DNA from: Rhynchonema sp. JSB1_4
Lineage: Eukaryota > Nematoda > Chromadorea > Monhysterida > Xyalidae
Direction of reading: 5' to 3'
Assembly (NCBI GenBank): GCA_030248065.1
Contig: JASAMV010004766.1
Coordinates: 1 to 64,000 of the forward strand
DNA length: 64,000 bases
Shown here: in pieces, positions 22,773-34,860 of the stretch
Numbering within the stretch: the stretch's first letter is position 1
Layout of the letters: every line of letters starts with the position of its first letter
The notes under the pieces: generated by a model
What the model was told of the DNA's origin: nothing
Seen by the model: only the letters and a program-made list of their open reading frames with translations
Database searches by the model: none
Translations under genes and position numbers: made by a program

Positions 22773-25700
22773 ATGGCGGAGTGTCCGGTCACTCACTCAG
22801 GCTCGGCCCTCACCGAGTTCATGTCAATGCCCATTCAGGAGAGGTGGGCTGTGGGGGGCATGGAAGACATTTTGTCTTGGAAAAATGCTGATTCTCTGCG
22901 AGCAGTGATTGACGACCCAGTGTCATCGTCGTCAGTAAACTTGAAATTTTTCCCGAACGGTAGAGTGATTGAGGATTTGGGTTACACATCGTTGGACGTC
23001 ACATGTGGGAAGGCGCCCGAGAACATCACCCATTGGCGGGTGCACGCTGGCATTCAGCTGGCCTCCGGTGTTTACGAGTGGTGCACGTTAGTGATGTTTC
23101 GAAACATGTATTTGGTTTCAATGCTATTCACATCCGACTAGTGTCCGTTGAATCAGATACAATGTGAGTTTTGTGCAGTTCGTTGTTTCACTGCGTTTGG
23201 ACGCAGCTATATGTCTAAATATCATCTAATCTCCCACAACAGGGGATTCAGTCCTAGTGCTTCCGAAAGAAACGGTTGACGTTATTTTCAGGAACAACCC
23301 ACCACCTTTGCTTCCCTTGTACGTGACCAGCCATCCACGTCCCTCAACTCTTTGGCACGTCGTGTTTTCTTTGCGCTGGGCAGAGATGCTGCATCGGTTG
23401 ACCGGGTTCGTGATGTATGCGTGAAGCTCGACTTGGTTCAACTGCGCAATCAGGCGTCGGCTGTGATCACTCTTCCAACCCCGTCAACAAGGGCAACGTG
23501 CTGTGTTAGTTAACTCTTCCTTAATTTAACTATCTTTCGTGCTGAATACGTTGGGCACTTCACCCATTGCGTGGATAATCACTGTGCACACAATCATTGG
23601 GTCAATAAAAATTCTCCAGATTTTTTCACGATTAGGTCATGTAGCTACGTACACCTTTTCAGCATTCGACTTTCCCAAATCAACCACCTTCCACAATTGT
23701 GCAAAGACATTAATTTGTTGGACAGCGATGGGCACATTTTGGCAAAAGGCATCAAGTGCCTCCTTATGGTGCGATCGGACGTGTTGGGCAAGGAGTTGGG
23801 CAAGCCTGAATATTGGAACGGCACAAAAAACTCGGTACGATATTTTGTTTGACTCGAATTCCTTCGTGAGAGATTGAGAGTTTGATCTCATCTGTCAGTT
23901 GATGCTGAATGGTCCACCGTGCGTTGCTGGTGCTGGTGCGGAAGTCTCACTGGACGCTCAGGGCGCGTCAGCATCGTCGATTTTGTGAATGCCGGGCAGT
24001 TCAGCGGGCTGGTAACCACGGCGTTGCTGTGCAACTTGTGTACTTGGCGCTGCAGTTAGATTTTTGTCTTTATTTGCGGGCTTAAGTGTGTCATATAGGT
24101 GTGCATCATATTCCTAGATACCGTGTGCGTTGGCTGAAAGAGATCGCGTTGAATCATTTGCACCCAGTTGTTAGTGCGGAACATGTTGTCCAATTGATTG
24201 TGTTGGCGTTTCTGAAAAGCGACTGTATGACACGGCACTCATGCTTTGCGTCTCACCGCGCTGGGGGCTGACAGAGGCACCGGGTTGAGCGAATGGATGA
24301 TGTTGAAGCGAAGAAAGCATCCGATGGCCTTTGGCTGGGTTTGCAGCGCGCTAATCGCGCACTATGGGCATGGGCGTCTTATGGCTACCTAATCAGATCG
24401 GATCACCAAGTTCGATATCGCCTACCTGCTTTTCAAAATTAAAGCTGCTTCATTTTAAGACCCGCAGCGAAATGAGCGAAGGGTGTCCCACGTACATTTG
24501 TTGGAACCAAGGGGCGCGACGACTTCCATGCAAAGCGATTGTTCACAGCGCCACAGCCGGCATCTTCCGGTTTTTTGAAACTGGTTCCGAAGAACAAGCC
24601 GGTCTGTTATTTGTTTGGTTTCCTGGCAATCATACTTGTTCATAAGTATTTTATCAGATTCAGGTAATGGTGATGCGAAGCAAGATCAACAAGTGCGTCA
24701 GTTGTATTTTTGTACTTTTTTTGCTTTATCATTTACGAGCTAGAACTTTTTATTCATTACGCAGGGTGATCAAGCCGGAGTGGCTCTGTGCTGGTTGTGA
24801 CAGTGGCGGTGCCGAGTGCAGGGATCCGTCGGGAGTGTTTAAGCTGCCACACACGGTGGGATAAAATGTAAATCATAAGTTTTACTTTGTGCAATTTCCG
24901 CATTTAGGTGCCAAAGGTGCGGGCGAAAAATCGCCTGAAAGCCTGACCATTTCGAGACCGATGAGGTGGGTCCATGTTGCATTTCAGGGGTTCAGCTTCA
25001 TTTCTTGGCGAAAAATTGTTTTTTTAAAGACAATGTCGGTGATCAGCGTTGTGACTGGAGGGCCACAAAATCGAGCGACAACCATTCAGGTACGGTGGTC
25101 GGAAACATTTTTCATGTGGGGCTAATACGAGTCAAACGATGTTGCATTAAGGTTGACAAGACGACTACTGACATTTATGATGATGACCATTGGTTATTGA
25201 TGAGTCGGCTGGGGTACGTGCCTTTCACGGAGGTGTCTACATATTGATATTTCCCTTTGTTTATAATGATTTTCCTGCAGACGGAAATTGCGGATTTACC
25301 GAGTTACAGTAGCACAACATCATCCGAGTTGATGGACCTTTTGCGCGACGTGATAGGCGATGAATTGAAGGTCACAAAAGTGCATGAGGTTTGTGCTTTC
25401 TCGTTTTTATCTTGCGGTTTTTTCCAAATAAATTGTGTCCAGCCAAAGGAACAACAGCCTGTCGCTTCCGAAGCTACTGATGTACCGAGCGTTGTGAATG
25501 GGGTTGGTTTAACGCGGTGTGTTGCTCTTGAGTGTTGGTGCCAGGTGGCCTACAGATATGCATTGAATGCATTATCTCTAATTCAGGTTGTGAGCAGCGT
25601 ATCAGGTGGAACCCAACCTGAACCTGTTGAAGCCAGCGTGACCAATGCTGCTGTCGTTTCGGAACTCACCCAGGTTAGTCACCTTTGGTCATGTCACGGG

Positions 25701-26165
25701 CCTACGCTTGGTCTTCACCTTCATGATCGTTGGCTTCCAGGTTGAGGACAGTGTGTCACACGAGGGTCAAATTGAAACGGATACGACTGGTGTGGATGCA
25801 CGGTCAGGTGCATTGGAGTAGCACAGGTTAACTTGAGCATTCTTATTCTATCCCACATTCAGATCTGGTTTCAGGATCTTTTATGGCATGTAGTTATGTA
25901 TGTGTATACCTTTGTTTGTATGATCCCTTAGCCTGTCGGTGAGTGTCAAGCCGCAGTTGTCATGTTGGACCGATCCGAATCACCGTGTCCGTTTGATGTC
26001 ACAGTGGTGTCTCCTCAGCCTATTGATGAACCAATGGGTCTGGTGGAAATCAAGCGGGAACCAAGCGAGTCGGAATACTCAATTCTGCATCAGCTTCTTG
26101 AGCCCTCAACAAGTACGCACGTTTTTCAACATTTGTGACTTCTTGAGAGCATCATTTCATAAGCT
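22773..26165 (+). pseudogene. MATH-BTB protein gene, copy 2 (inverted, 3' truncated)
   Basis: ATG at 22773 and a MATH-like first exon identical to copy 1. BTB exons follow at ~23700-23860, 23900-24060 and 24086-24450, but with several one- or two-base indels (e.g. near 23325, 24230 and 24265) that break the frame. The gene ends at the A/C-rich junction at ~26182, losing the basic C-terminal exon. Conserved splice signals show it is the same gene. Confidence 0.5.
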
Positions 26166-26182
26166 TGCACTTTCGAAAGGCA

Positions 26183-26345
26183 GCCACGCCAACAAAAGGC
26201 GAAAAGCAAGCACACAAACACAAGACAGACCGCACACAAGCTCACAAACACAGCAAGGACACAGAACGAGAGAGCGCGAAAAGAACAACAAAAACCAGCT
26301 CACAAAGAGAGACAAACGAGACAGAAAAACAAAAACCAACAGCCA
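26183..26345. other. A/C-rich low-complexity junction, second
   Basis: About 160 bases nearly free of T on the + strand (ACAAACACAAGACAGACC-like), flanked by inverted copy 2 and direct copy 3, with no counterpart in copy 1 at the matching place. Same nature as 20063-20512. Confidence 0.75.
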
Positions 26346-29300
26346 ACCCTGAACACGACCCTCTTGACTTGTCTTCGGCGCCTCAGGATCGGCTGTTTAA
26401 ATGGACGGAGTGTTCGTAACTTATTCTTTGCGAAAGTGCAAGCTTATGAAATGATGCTCTCAAGAAGTCACAAATGTTGAAAAACGTGCGTACTTGTTTA
26501 GGGCTCAAGAGCTGATGCAGATTGAGTATTCAGGCTCGCTTGGTTCCCGCTTGATTTCCACCAGACCCATTGGTTCATCAATAGGCTGAGGAGACACCAC
26601 TGTGACATCAAACGGACACGGTGATTCAGATCGGTCCAACATGACAACTGCGGCTTGACACTCACCGACAGGCTAAGGGATCATACAAACAAAGGTTACA
26701 CATACATAACTACATGCCATAAAAATTCTGAAACCAGATCTGAATGTGGGATAGAATAAGAATGCTCAAGCTAACCTGTGCTACTTCCAATGCACCTGAC
26801 CGCGCATCCACACCAGTCGTATCCGTTTCAATTTGACCCTCGGTGACACACTGTCCTCAACCTGGAAGCCAACGATCATGAAGGTGAAGACGAAGCGTAG
26901 GCCCGTGACATGACCAAAGGTGACTAACCTGGGTGAGTTCCGAAACGACAGCAGCATTGGTCACGCTGGCTTCAACAGGTTCAGGTTGGGTTCCACCTTA
27001 TACGCTGCTCACAACCTGAATTAGAGATAATGCATTCAATGCATTATCTGTACGGCCACCTAGCACCAACACTCAAGAGCAACACACCGCGTTAAACCAA
27101 CCTCATTTACAACGCTCGGTACATCAGTTGCTTCGGAAGCGACAGGCTGTTGTTCCTTTGGCTGGACACAATTTATTTGAAAAAAACCGCAAGATAAAAA
27201 CGAGAAGCACAAACCTCATGCACTTTTGTGACCTTCAATTCATCGCCTATCACGTCGCGCAAAAGGTCCATCAACTCGGATGATGTTGTGCTACTGGAAC
27301 GGTAAATCCGCGAGCTTCCGTTGCAGGAATCATTATAACAAAGGGAAATATCAATATGTAGACACCTGCGTGAAGGCACTACCCCAGCCGACTCATCAAT
27401 AACCAATCGGTCATCGTCATCAATGTCAGTAGTCGTCTTGTCAACCTTAATGCAACACGTTTGACTCGTATTAGCCCCACATGAAAAATGTTTCCCAACC
27501 ACCGTACCTGAATGGTTGTCGCTCATTTTGTGGCCCTCCAGTTACAACGCTGATCACCGAACAGTTGTTCTTTAAAAAACAATTTTTCGCCAAGAAATGA
27601 AGCTGAACCCCTGAAATGCAACATGGACCACCTCATCGTCTGGAGTGGGGCTTTCGGCGATTTTTCGCCCGCACCTTTGGCACCTAAATGCGGAAATTGC
27701 ACAGAAGTAAAACTTATGATTTACATTTTATCCCACCGTGTGGCAGTTGAACCTCCCATCCCTGCACTCGGCACCGCCACTGTCCACAACCACGGGCACC
27801 AACGAGCCACTGCGGGCTTGATCACCCTGCGTAATGAATAAAAAGTTCTAGCTCGTAAATGATAAAAAAAGGCAAAAAAGCAAAAAATACAACTGACGCA
27901 CTTGTTGATCTTGCTGTCGCATCACCATTACCTGAATCTGATAGAATACTCTATTGAACAAGTATGATTGCCAGGAAACCAAACAAATAACAGACCGGCT
28001 TGTTCTTGGGAACCAGTTTCAAAAGACCGGAAGATGCCGGCTGTGGCGCTGTGAACGATCGGCTTTGCGTGGAAATCGTGGTGCCCCTTGGTTCCAACAA
28101 ATGTACGTGGGACACCCTTCGTTCATTTCGCTGCGGGTCTTAAAATGAAGCAGCTTTAAATTTTGAAGTGCAGGTAGGCGATATCGAACTTGGTGATCGG
28201 ATCTGATTAGGTAGCCATAAGACGCACCATGCCCATAGTGCGCGATTAGCGCGCTGCAAACCCAGTCAAAGGCCATCGGATGTCTTCGCTTCAACATCAT
28301 CCATTCGCTCGAACCGGTGATTCTGTGACCGCCAAGCACAGTGAGACGCAAAGCATGAGTGCGTGTCATGCAGTCGCTTTTCAGAAACGCCAACACGATC
28401 AATTGGACAACATGTTCCGCCCGAACAACTGGGTGCAAATGATTCAACGCGATCTCTTTCAGCCAACGCACACGGTATCTAGGAATATGATGCACACCTA
28501 TATGACACACTTAAGCCCGCAAATAAAGACAAAAATCTTACTGCAGCGCCAAGTACACAAGTTGCACAGCAACGCCGTGGGTCACCAGCCCGCTGAACTG
28601 CCCGGCATTCACAAAATCGACGAATGCTGACGCGCCCTGAGCGTCCAGTGGAGCCCACGCACCAGCACCAGCAACGCACGGTGGACCATTCAGCATCAAC
28701 TGACAGATGAGATCAAACTCTCAATTCTCTCACGAAGGAATTCGAGTCCAACAAAATATCGTACCGAGTTTTTTGTGCCGTTCCAATATTCAGGCTTGCC
28801 CAACTCCTTGCCCAACACGTCCGATCGCACCATAAGGAGGCACTTGATGCCTTTTGCCAAAATGTGCCCATCGCTGTCCAACAAATTAATGTCTTTGCAC
28901 AATTGTGGAAGGTGGTTGATTTGGGCAAAGTCGAATGCTGAAACAGGTGTACGTAGCTACATGACCTGATCGTGAAAAAATCTGGAGAATTTTCATTGAC
29001 CCAATGATTGTGTGCACAGTGATTGATCCACGCAATGGGTGAAGTGCCCAACGTATTCAGCACGAAAGATAGTTAAATTAAGGAAGAGTTAACTAACACA
29101 GCACGTTGACCCTTGTTGACGGGGTTGGAAGAGTGATCACAGCCGACGCCTGATTGCGCAGTTGAACCAAGTCGAGCTTCACGCATATCATCACGAACCC
29201 GGTCAACCGATGCAGCATCTCTGCCCTGCGCGAAGCAAACACGACGTGCGAAAAGAGTCGAGGGATGTGGATCGGCTGGTTCACGTACAAGGGAAGCAAA

Positions 29301-29834
29301 GGTGGTGGGTTGTTCCTGAAAATAACGTCAACCGTTTCTTTCGGAAGCACTAGGACTGAATCCCCTGTTGTGGGAGATTAGATGATATTTAGACATATAG
29401 CTGCGTCCAAACGCAGTGAAACAACGAACTGCACAAAACTCACATTGTATCTGATTCAACGGACACTAGTCGGATGTGAATAGCATTGAAACCAAATACA
29501 TGTTTCGAAACATCACTAACGTGCACCACTCGTAAACACCGGAGGCCAGCTGAATGCCAGCGTGCACCCGCCAATGGGTGATGTTCTCGGGCGCCTTCCC
29601 ACATGTGACGTCCAACGATGTGTAACCCAAATCCTCAATCACTCTACCGTTCGGGAAAAATTTCAAGTTTACTGACGACGATGACACTGGGTCGTCAATC
29701 ACTGCTCGCAGAGAATCAGCATTTTTCCAAGACAAAATGTCTTCCATGCCCCCCACAGCCCACCTCTCCTGAATGGGCATTGACATGAACTCGGTGAGGG
29801 CCGAGCCTGAGTGAGTGACCGGACACTCCGCCAT
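26346..29834 (-). CDS. MATH-BTB protein gene, copy 3 (3' truncated)
   Basis: ATG at 29834, MATH-like exon and BTB exons identical to copy 1 at a constant offset of 11300 over 27900-29834. Between ~26500 and 27800 numerous small indels relative to copy 1 damage the C-terminal exons (for example near 27300-27320, 27370 and 27625). The basic terminal exon is absent because the copy stops at the junction at 26345. One visible protein difference is Thr to Pro near 28423. Confidence 0.5.
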
Positions 29835-31375
29835 ACTGACCACCTGAAACCTGTGCGGAGTGAGAGCACACGCAAGGTTTAAAAATGGACAGGTACAATT
29901 GGTGCAGGGCACCATTCGGAATCAAACCGATTATGACGACACACACGCAAGATCGTGCAAAAAAATTTTATCAGATATTGCACACATGACTTTCACCACC
30001 GATAAAAGACAAATTGCACAACTGACACACATATTGCACAAGGCCGTAGTGCATGGTATTAACATGTTCATTCAGCATTGACATGTGAGGAAACCGTTGT
30101 CCACAATGTAAGCAACCAACTTCAGACGCAGCCAGGATACAAGGGTTGTAGCGGCACGATCTTATATGTCTCACAGCATTCCAGGTTCTACTTTTGATCA
30201 AGGATTTACCGCAGAATAAACAATAGATCAACTGAAGTTTGGTAATAACCCCAGAACTCAAGTCAAACCTTGGGTGCATATCTTTTACATGTGCACGCAC
30301 TTCGTGAAAATTTTTTGAAGAAAATGGACAATATGAGCACTTTGGTTGCATAAGCCTCATAGCGCCTGGGTGCATTTAGAAACGTGTTTCAGGTAAGCTT
30401 TGCGGCTACTGTACTTCGTCTCCGCTGGGCAGAATTGACGAGGAATGCCATTGTGAACCAGTTTCGTATGTTGCAACATCGAACGATGACTGGTTGCGCG
30501 GTAGTTACACGACACACACGCCAACAAACACACCTGAAAAATAAAGTGCCAGTTTTACTCAAACTCAATAGGTAATTTGTAAATGAGCACACCCTAAAAC
30601 CCATTCGAAGTGGATTTCGGTCGCACATACGCACGTGATTCACTCGTTTTGACATTGTTTTGTGATGCAGTAGCGAAGTAAAGCAAAATATACAGTGATC
30701 ATTGTTGAAAAACGACATTACACAGGCTGGGTATCCAATGTGACGAGTGTACATGTGTTTTTTAACTGTGGATACCTGCAACAGATAAGAAAAACCCACA
30801 TGAAATGCAAATTTTTGGAAATTGTGAAATGCACCAACCCAGCCTGCTTTGTATTCGCACAGGGTGCAATACGATGTCGACATCAAATCAGGGCCCTTGC
30901 AACTTGACCGACTGAAACCAGATCGTCACAGTTGATTGGATGGCCAGAGGACCACCGACACTCAACAAACTTTCGATTATTAAAGTCGAACCGTGTCTGA
31001 AGTTTTGAGAAGTCGGAAAAATAGAATATTATGTACCGTCCACCTTTGTGCGAGCATTTGAATGAGCCATCTTTGACACTTTGACACGTGGAACCCTGGT
31101 ATTCACACCGATCGAAAGTTTTCTTTCCAATGCACAAATCCGAAAACATAATGAGGTTGCGCAATGTGTTAGCATTTAAATTATCAATGAACACATGTTG
31201 AAGTGTATATAAGGTCATCGAGGCATTGTGAGCGCACCAGCTAACGGCCACCGATTCCAGAGTCCCCTTGCTTAAGCAATTAGTGTTGTTTTTTGTGCTC
31301 TCTACTTTTGTGCACATTAGGTCCATCGGTGACCGTAAGGCATAGTAAATAATACACAGCAGGGAAATAATCGCC
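26346..31375. repeat. Duplicated block, copy 3 (direct)
   Basis: Direct copy of 15025-20062; the sequence beyond 31375 to ~32106 is shared with inverted copy 2 only, and 32107-32530 is unique. Copy 3 is therefore the one connected to the rest of the Maverick on its right side, while copy 1 is the one connected on the left. Confidence 0.92.
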
Positions 31376-31458
31376 GATATCGACGGAACCCCAATGTAAA
31401 GCAAGCGCTTTTGTGAATTCATGGCCCAAACCAACTTTAAGATTACGTAGTTATTCAC
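29971..31458 (-). CDS. Multi-zinc-finger protein gene, copy 3
   Basis: Finger exons at 30375-29971, ~30550-30390, ~30765-30600 and ~30886-30830 repeat the C2H2/C2HC arrangement of copy 1. The segment 31458-30883 is open for 191 codons and contains further Cys pairs (WCAHNAS, DRCEYQGSTC, FKC) but no clear finger. It begins with a hydrophobic stretch (AIISLLCIIYYALR) whose role is unclear. ORFs at 31802-31455 and 32530-31793 lie directly upstream on the same strand and may be earlier exons. DNA-binding by the fingers is inferred from the family. Confidence 0.5.
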
Positions 31459-32530
31459 TTCGAATAGTCGGGACCTTCCAAAGGTATCGTAGCCACTACG
31501 TGGTCAATGTTTTGGCTGTCAGTTCGGTATAGGCGCAAGTATTGCGAACAACAGTCAGGCATCCACTCAACCTGATCTTGTACTGAGGAGTGAAATTTTT
31601 CGAAGAAGTCCTTGACGGCAATTAATGCTGTTGGGAATCGGTCAGGGCTCGCGTACGCTGTGTCATCAATATTCATGTGAAACGATAAGCAGACGATTGA
31701 CCATTTATAACGGCAAGTATTCATCTGAAATTTTTTGTTCAATTTCAGATGGTCATTGTAAGCAAAATGTAATGTATAAGTCACGGTCAAAATTACACAC
31801 ACAACAGAGAGACATGCAGTTGAGAAAAGAATGGGCGATTTCTGTGGTAGCAGGCAAAATGAGACAGGAATATAGACAGACTGCCTGCTGAAATAGTGAA
31901 TTTATGTCGCTTGTGTGAAAATAGGTCTGCTAAAGCACGCATAATTGGTGGATATGTAAAATTCAATTCACTTAAAGCGCCACAGCAACTTTTAAATTCT
32001 AATATGTGCAAAACGGTGACATTGCTAAAATCGCGATTGTGAATATACAACATTAGAGGCAAAACGGGAAACTGGAGATTCAGTCCTGAATAATCCTCTT
32101 CAAAAAATTTTTGGAGAACTGAAAACAGCTTATCTAGGTAGATGGATTTTAAGGAAATAAATGGGTTTTCCTCTCCATCATCGTGACGATAATAGTTTGA
32201 ATCGCACCAGTTGAAAGCTAAACAGCAAATGATGCCCAGGATTTCGGCGACCGGAACACCCAACGCATCTAAAGCAATCACACCAACAGAGTTTGAGGTG
32301 AAAGCTAGAGCAAGTGCGTCAAAACTTGACTTGTCGAAGAATGTAAAAGAGAAAAAGTCAGCAGCGCTTGGGCAACGATCAATAAATGTGAGCATATGAA
32401 ACATCTTGTGTAGAGGGTAGCGGATAACTTCACGTCCAAGTTTTCCAAGCGTGAGATACTCAGCGGACATGTGTAGGTGGCCACCTGCGGTTAGAAATGA
32501 GCTTTTTGTACACGGTATAAAAGAATGCAA
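31455..32530 (-). CDS. Unknown minus-strand ORFs upstream of the zinc-finger gene
   Basis: Two overlapping open frames, 32530-31793 (245 codons; a likely ATG is at about codon 20) and 31802-31455 (115 codons), lie in line with the zinc-finger gene. They look like coding sequence rather than noise because the reading frames are conserved in copy 2 where the copies overlap. I recognise no domain; the first protein is rich in Phe and Ser with no signal peptide. They may be 5' exons of the finger gene joined by a small intron around 31760-31890, or a separate gene. Confidence 0.4.
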
Positions 32531-32551
32531 GCCAGGTTCATTTATCTAAAA

Positions 32552-32959
32552 ATGGGAAAATTAGTAAAAATTCCTTGTACCTATTGTGAAAAACTAATTA
32601 GCCGAAGTAATATTGTGCGGCACATACGCAACGCTCATAAAATAAGACACTGCCAACGTGGTATACAGTACCACGCACACACACCTGCAATCCCCGCATC
32701 ACCGCAGCGACATTGTGCACTGTCCATGGAAGATTTGTGGTTTCAGTCCATCCAATCTGAAATTTTGGCAACACAAATTTGGGGACGAATGAATGATATG
32801 GCCCAACGCCTGGGCCTATATACTATTCCTCAAGAGGCTGTACAAGCTTATTTTGAAAGCGCTTTGCTAGACTTTAATCTCATTTTACCATTTAACCAAT
32901 ATTACGAACAGCTGAATATCATATCCCGCAAACACGATGGCTCAAGAGATTTATTTTGA
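32552..32959 (+). CDS. Small N-terminal C2H2 zinc-finger protein
   Basis: The ATG at 32552 opens 135 codons. The first 25 residues form one C2H2 finger (PCTYCEKLI...HIRNAH). The remainder is hydrophilic with helix-prone segments and no known domain. The stop codon at 32957-32959 lies inside the start of the integrase gene (23-nt overlap), so both probably come from one transcript or closely spaced promoters. A small finger protein in this place is not a core Maverick gene; regulation of element transcription is a guess. Confidence 0.6.
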   Translation: MGKLVKIPCTYCEKLISRSNIVRHIRNAHKIRHCQRGIQYHAHTPAIPASPQRHCALSMEDLWFQSIQSEILATQIWGRMNDMAQRLGLYTIPQEAVQAYFESALLDFNLILPFNQYYEQLNIISRKHDGSRDLF

Positions 32960-34055
32960 CGAAAAAAACCCGGCGGGTTTCTCAGGTGTGGATAGCGTTT
33001 ATGCGCAAGTTAAACTGAGGGATAAAAGTGCCAAACGCAAAGATATAGCAACTTTTCTGCAAAAACAGGCGGTTTATCAGAACTTTAAGGAGACAAGAAG
33101 AAAAATTAAACGTGCCCGAGTAATTGCTTTTTCTTTGTCCACCGTTTTTTAAGCTGGTGAGCGAGAGAGAAAATAAACATTTACAGTACTGATTGCATTC
33201 CGAATGTGCATGTGCTTGCACATTTGGCAGTGCAATCTTTGGCTAAAATTAGTGGTTATGGATCTTTTCGACATTCGGAAGCTGAGCAGACACAACTCCG
33301 GATACGGGTGGATCTTGGTTGTTATTGACGTATTTAGTCGATATTGCCTAGCTGAACCATTGAAAACTAAAACTGCACATGACACAAGCAAAGCTATGAT
33401 GGACATTCTCAACAACTTGGCTTCTAGTGGCCGACTTGGGCCAAAATCAGTCTTGAGCACTGACTTGGGTAAGTATGGTGTGATGCGCATTTTGTAGATA
33501 CAAAACTTTGACCTGATTCAAACAGGTAACGAATTTTGGAACAAAGAAGTGCATGAGCTGATGGATAAATACCAAATTTCCCATTTGCCATTGTTTCCGC
33601 CCGTAAAAGCTGGCGCCAGTGAACAGGCTGGCAAGTACATATTGAATCGATTGCATAAAATTATGTATCATAAAAAAAGTAAGCGTTGGGTGGACAGTTT
33701 GAAAGCAGTTGTCACCGCTAAGAACTCAAGAAAATTGAAATCTACTGGTATGGCACCAAAGAATGTGACATTCGATAACCAAGCCCAAGTGTTCCACACT
33801 CTCTACCCGAACTATGGGAGAAGAGATGTTTTGGACCCGAAACAATACAAACTGCGGATCGGACAGCGAGTTCGCGTTGCAAAAAGCGTCACCCCGTTTG
33901 GTAAGGCATATTCCGGCCAATGGTTGCCAGAGGTATACAAAACTGCTGGTCGACTACCTACCTTCCCAGCCCCTCGATACACGTTGAGAGATTCTACAAA
34001 TTCTTTAATTACTGGATCGTATTATGACGCTGAACTCCAACCAGTGAAGGAATAA
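32937..34055 (+). CDS. Maverick DDE integrase (retroviral-type), three exons
   Basis: Exons 32937-33119, 33231-33468 and 33526-34055 join in phase to 316 residues. The N-terminal part matches the Maverick integrase leader (YFDEKNPAGFSGVDSVYAQV). The catalytic core shows the first Asp in MDLFDI, then YGWILVVIDVFSRY, the second Asp in STDLG just before an intron, and Glu in GASEQ 34 residues later, close to the D-D-35-E spacing. The C-terminal part (GQWLPEVYKT..., GSYYDAELQPV) fits the SH3-like tail of the family. It cuts and joins the element's ends to target DNA, making the 6-bp duplication. All catalytic residues are present, so it may be active. Confidence 0.85.
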
Positions 34056-34098
34056 TTGCATCAAGATTGTATACATATAAGAGCATATTGTCACCGTA

Positions 34099-34860
34099 GT
34101 GGTCATAATAATGGAACGCTCAGAATCTAGTGGATTTTATGTGACGGGTCACAGTGCCCCGCACGAGGAAGAAACTCTAACTGCCACTTGCCACTTGCAC
34201 AAACTTTATAATTTTGCCGCAGAACCTATGAAAATACGCCTAACATACATTGCTTTGTCCCCAAATGACCCTAAACTTGAAAAGGACCAACTTTGGCTGA
34301 AAACAACAAAAGACAGCAAGGTGGTAACAATACCACACCTGAACAGCCATGATCCAGTTTCAGTGGCACTTGAACTTGGATTGATTCTTGGACAAACATA
34401 TGGGTCAAGCGGACCTGTTAGAATACAAATCTCAAGCGATGGTAATGCTAATTTAAAACTGTCACCAAAAACAAACGTTCAATTCAGCGCAGCGCTAGCT
34501 AAGCTAATCGGTGTGCCTGAACAGCTTTTTAACGAGCAGCCCACTAAACAACGAGAGGTGTTGCTTGATTTAGATGTCAGTGAGATGACAACGATAAAGC
34601 AGCTGTACTATGTTACATGTGACCAAGTTGTGCCCAATTATGTACACAATGGAGTCTTGTCGCCAATTTTAGAAATTGTGCCAATGTGTAGCTCGATTGG
34701 CGGAGTCGGGGAATATCATCCAACCGCCCCGACATTCCAGGCCATAGATGCGGGTCATCATCAGAAACTTGTGTTTCGACTATATATGTTCGATGGAACA
34801 AGAGTTTCATCACAATCGCATGAGTTAGTTTTGGTGGCGCATGTAACTAAAAATGACTAA
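34099..34860 (+). CDS. Minor capsid protein (penton-like, single jelly-roll)
   Basis: Intronless, 253 codons; 34111 is an alternative ATG. The C-terminal half carries the motif typical of Maverick/adintovirus minor capsid proteins (QLYYVTCDQVVPNYVHNG then LSPILEIVPM). The order penton-like, then major capsid, then ATPase agrees with other Mavericks. The protein would form the capsid vertices. The stop codon overlaps the next gene by 8 bases. No internal stop or frameshift. Confidence 0.78.
   Translation: MVIIMERSESSGFYVTGHSAPHEEETLTATCHLHKLYNFAAEPMKIRLTYIALSPNDPKLEKDQLWLKTTKDSKVVTIPHLNSHDPVSVALELGLILGQTYGSSGPVRIQISSDGNANLKLSPKTNVQFSAALAKLIGVPEQLFNEQPTKQREVLLDLDVSEMTTIKQLYYVTCDQVVPNYVHNGVLSPILEIVPMCSSIGGVGEYHPTAPTFQAIDAGHHQKLVFRLYMFDGTRVSSQSHELVLVAHVTKND

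Larger units (their letters stand above)
20513..26182. repeat. Duplicated block, copy 2 (inverted)
   Basis: Reverse complement of 15105-20062 and of ~26420-32106. It carries more small indels than copies 1 and 3 (for example around 23310-23440, 24220-24290 and 24770-24850), which break frames intact in the others. The start matches the reverse complement of 32080-32106, extending further into the zinc-finger gene's 5' side than copy 1 does. Confidence 0.92.
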
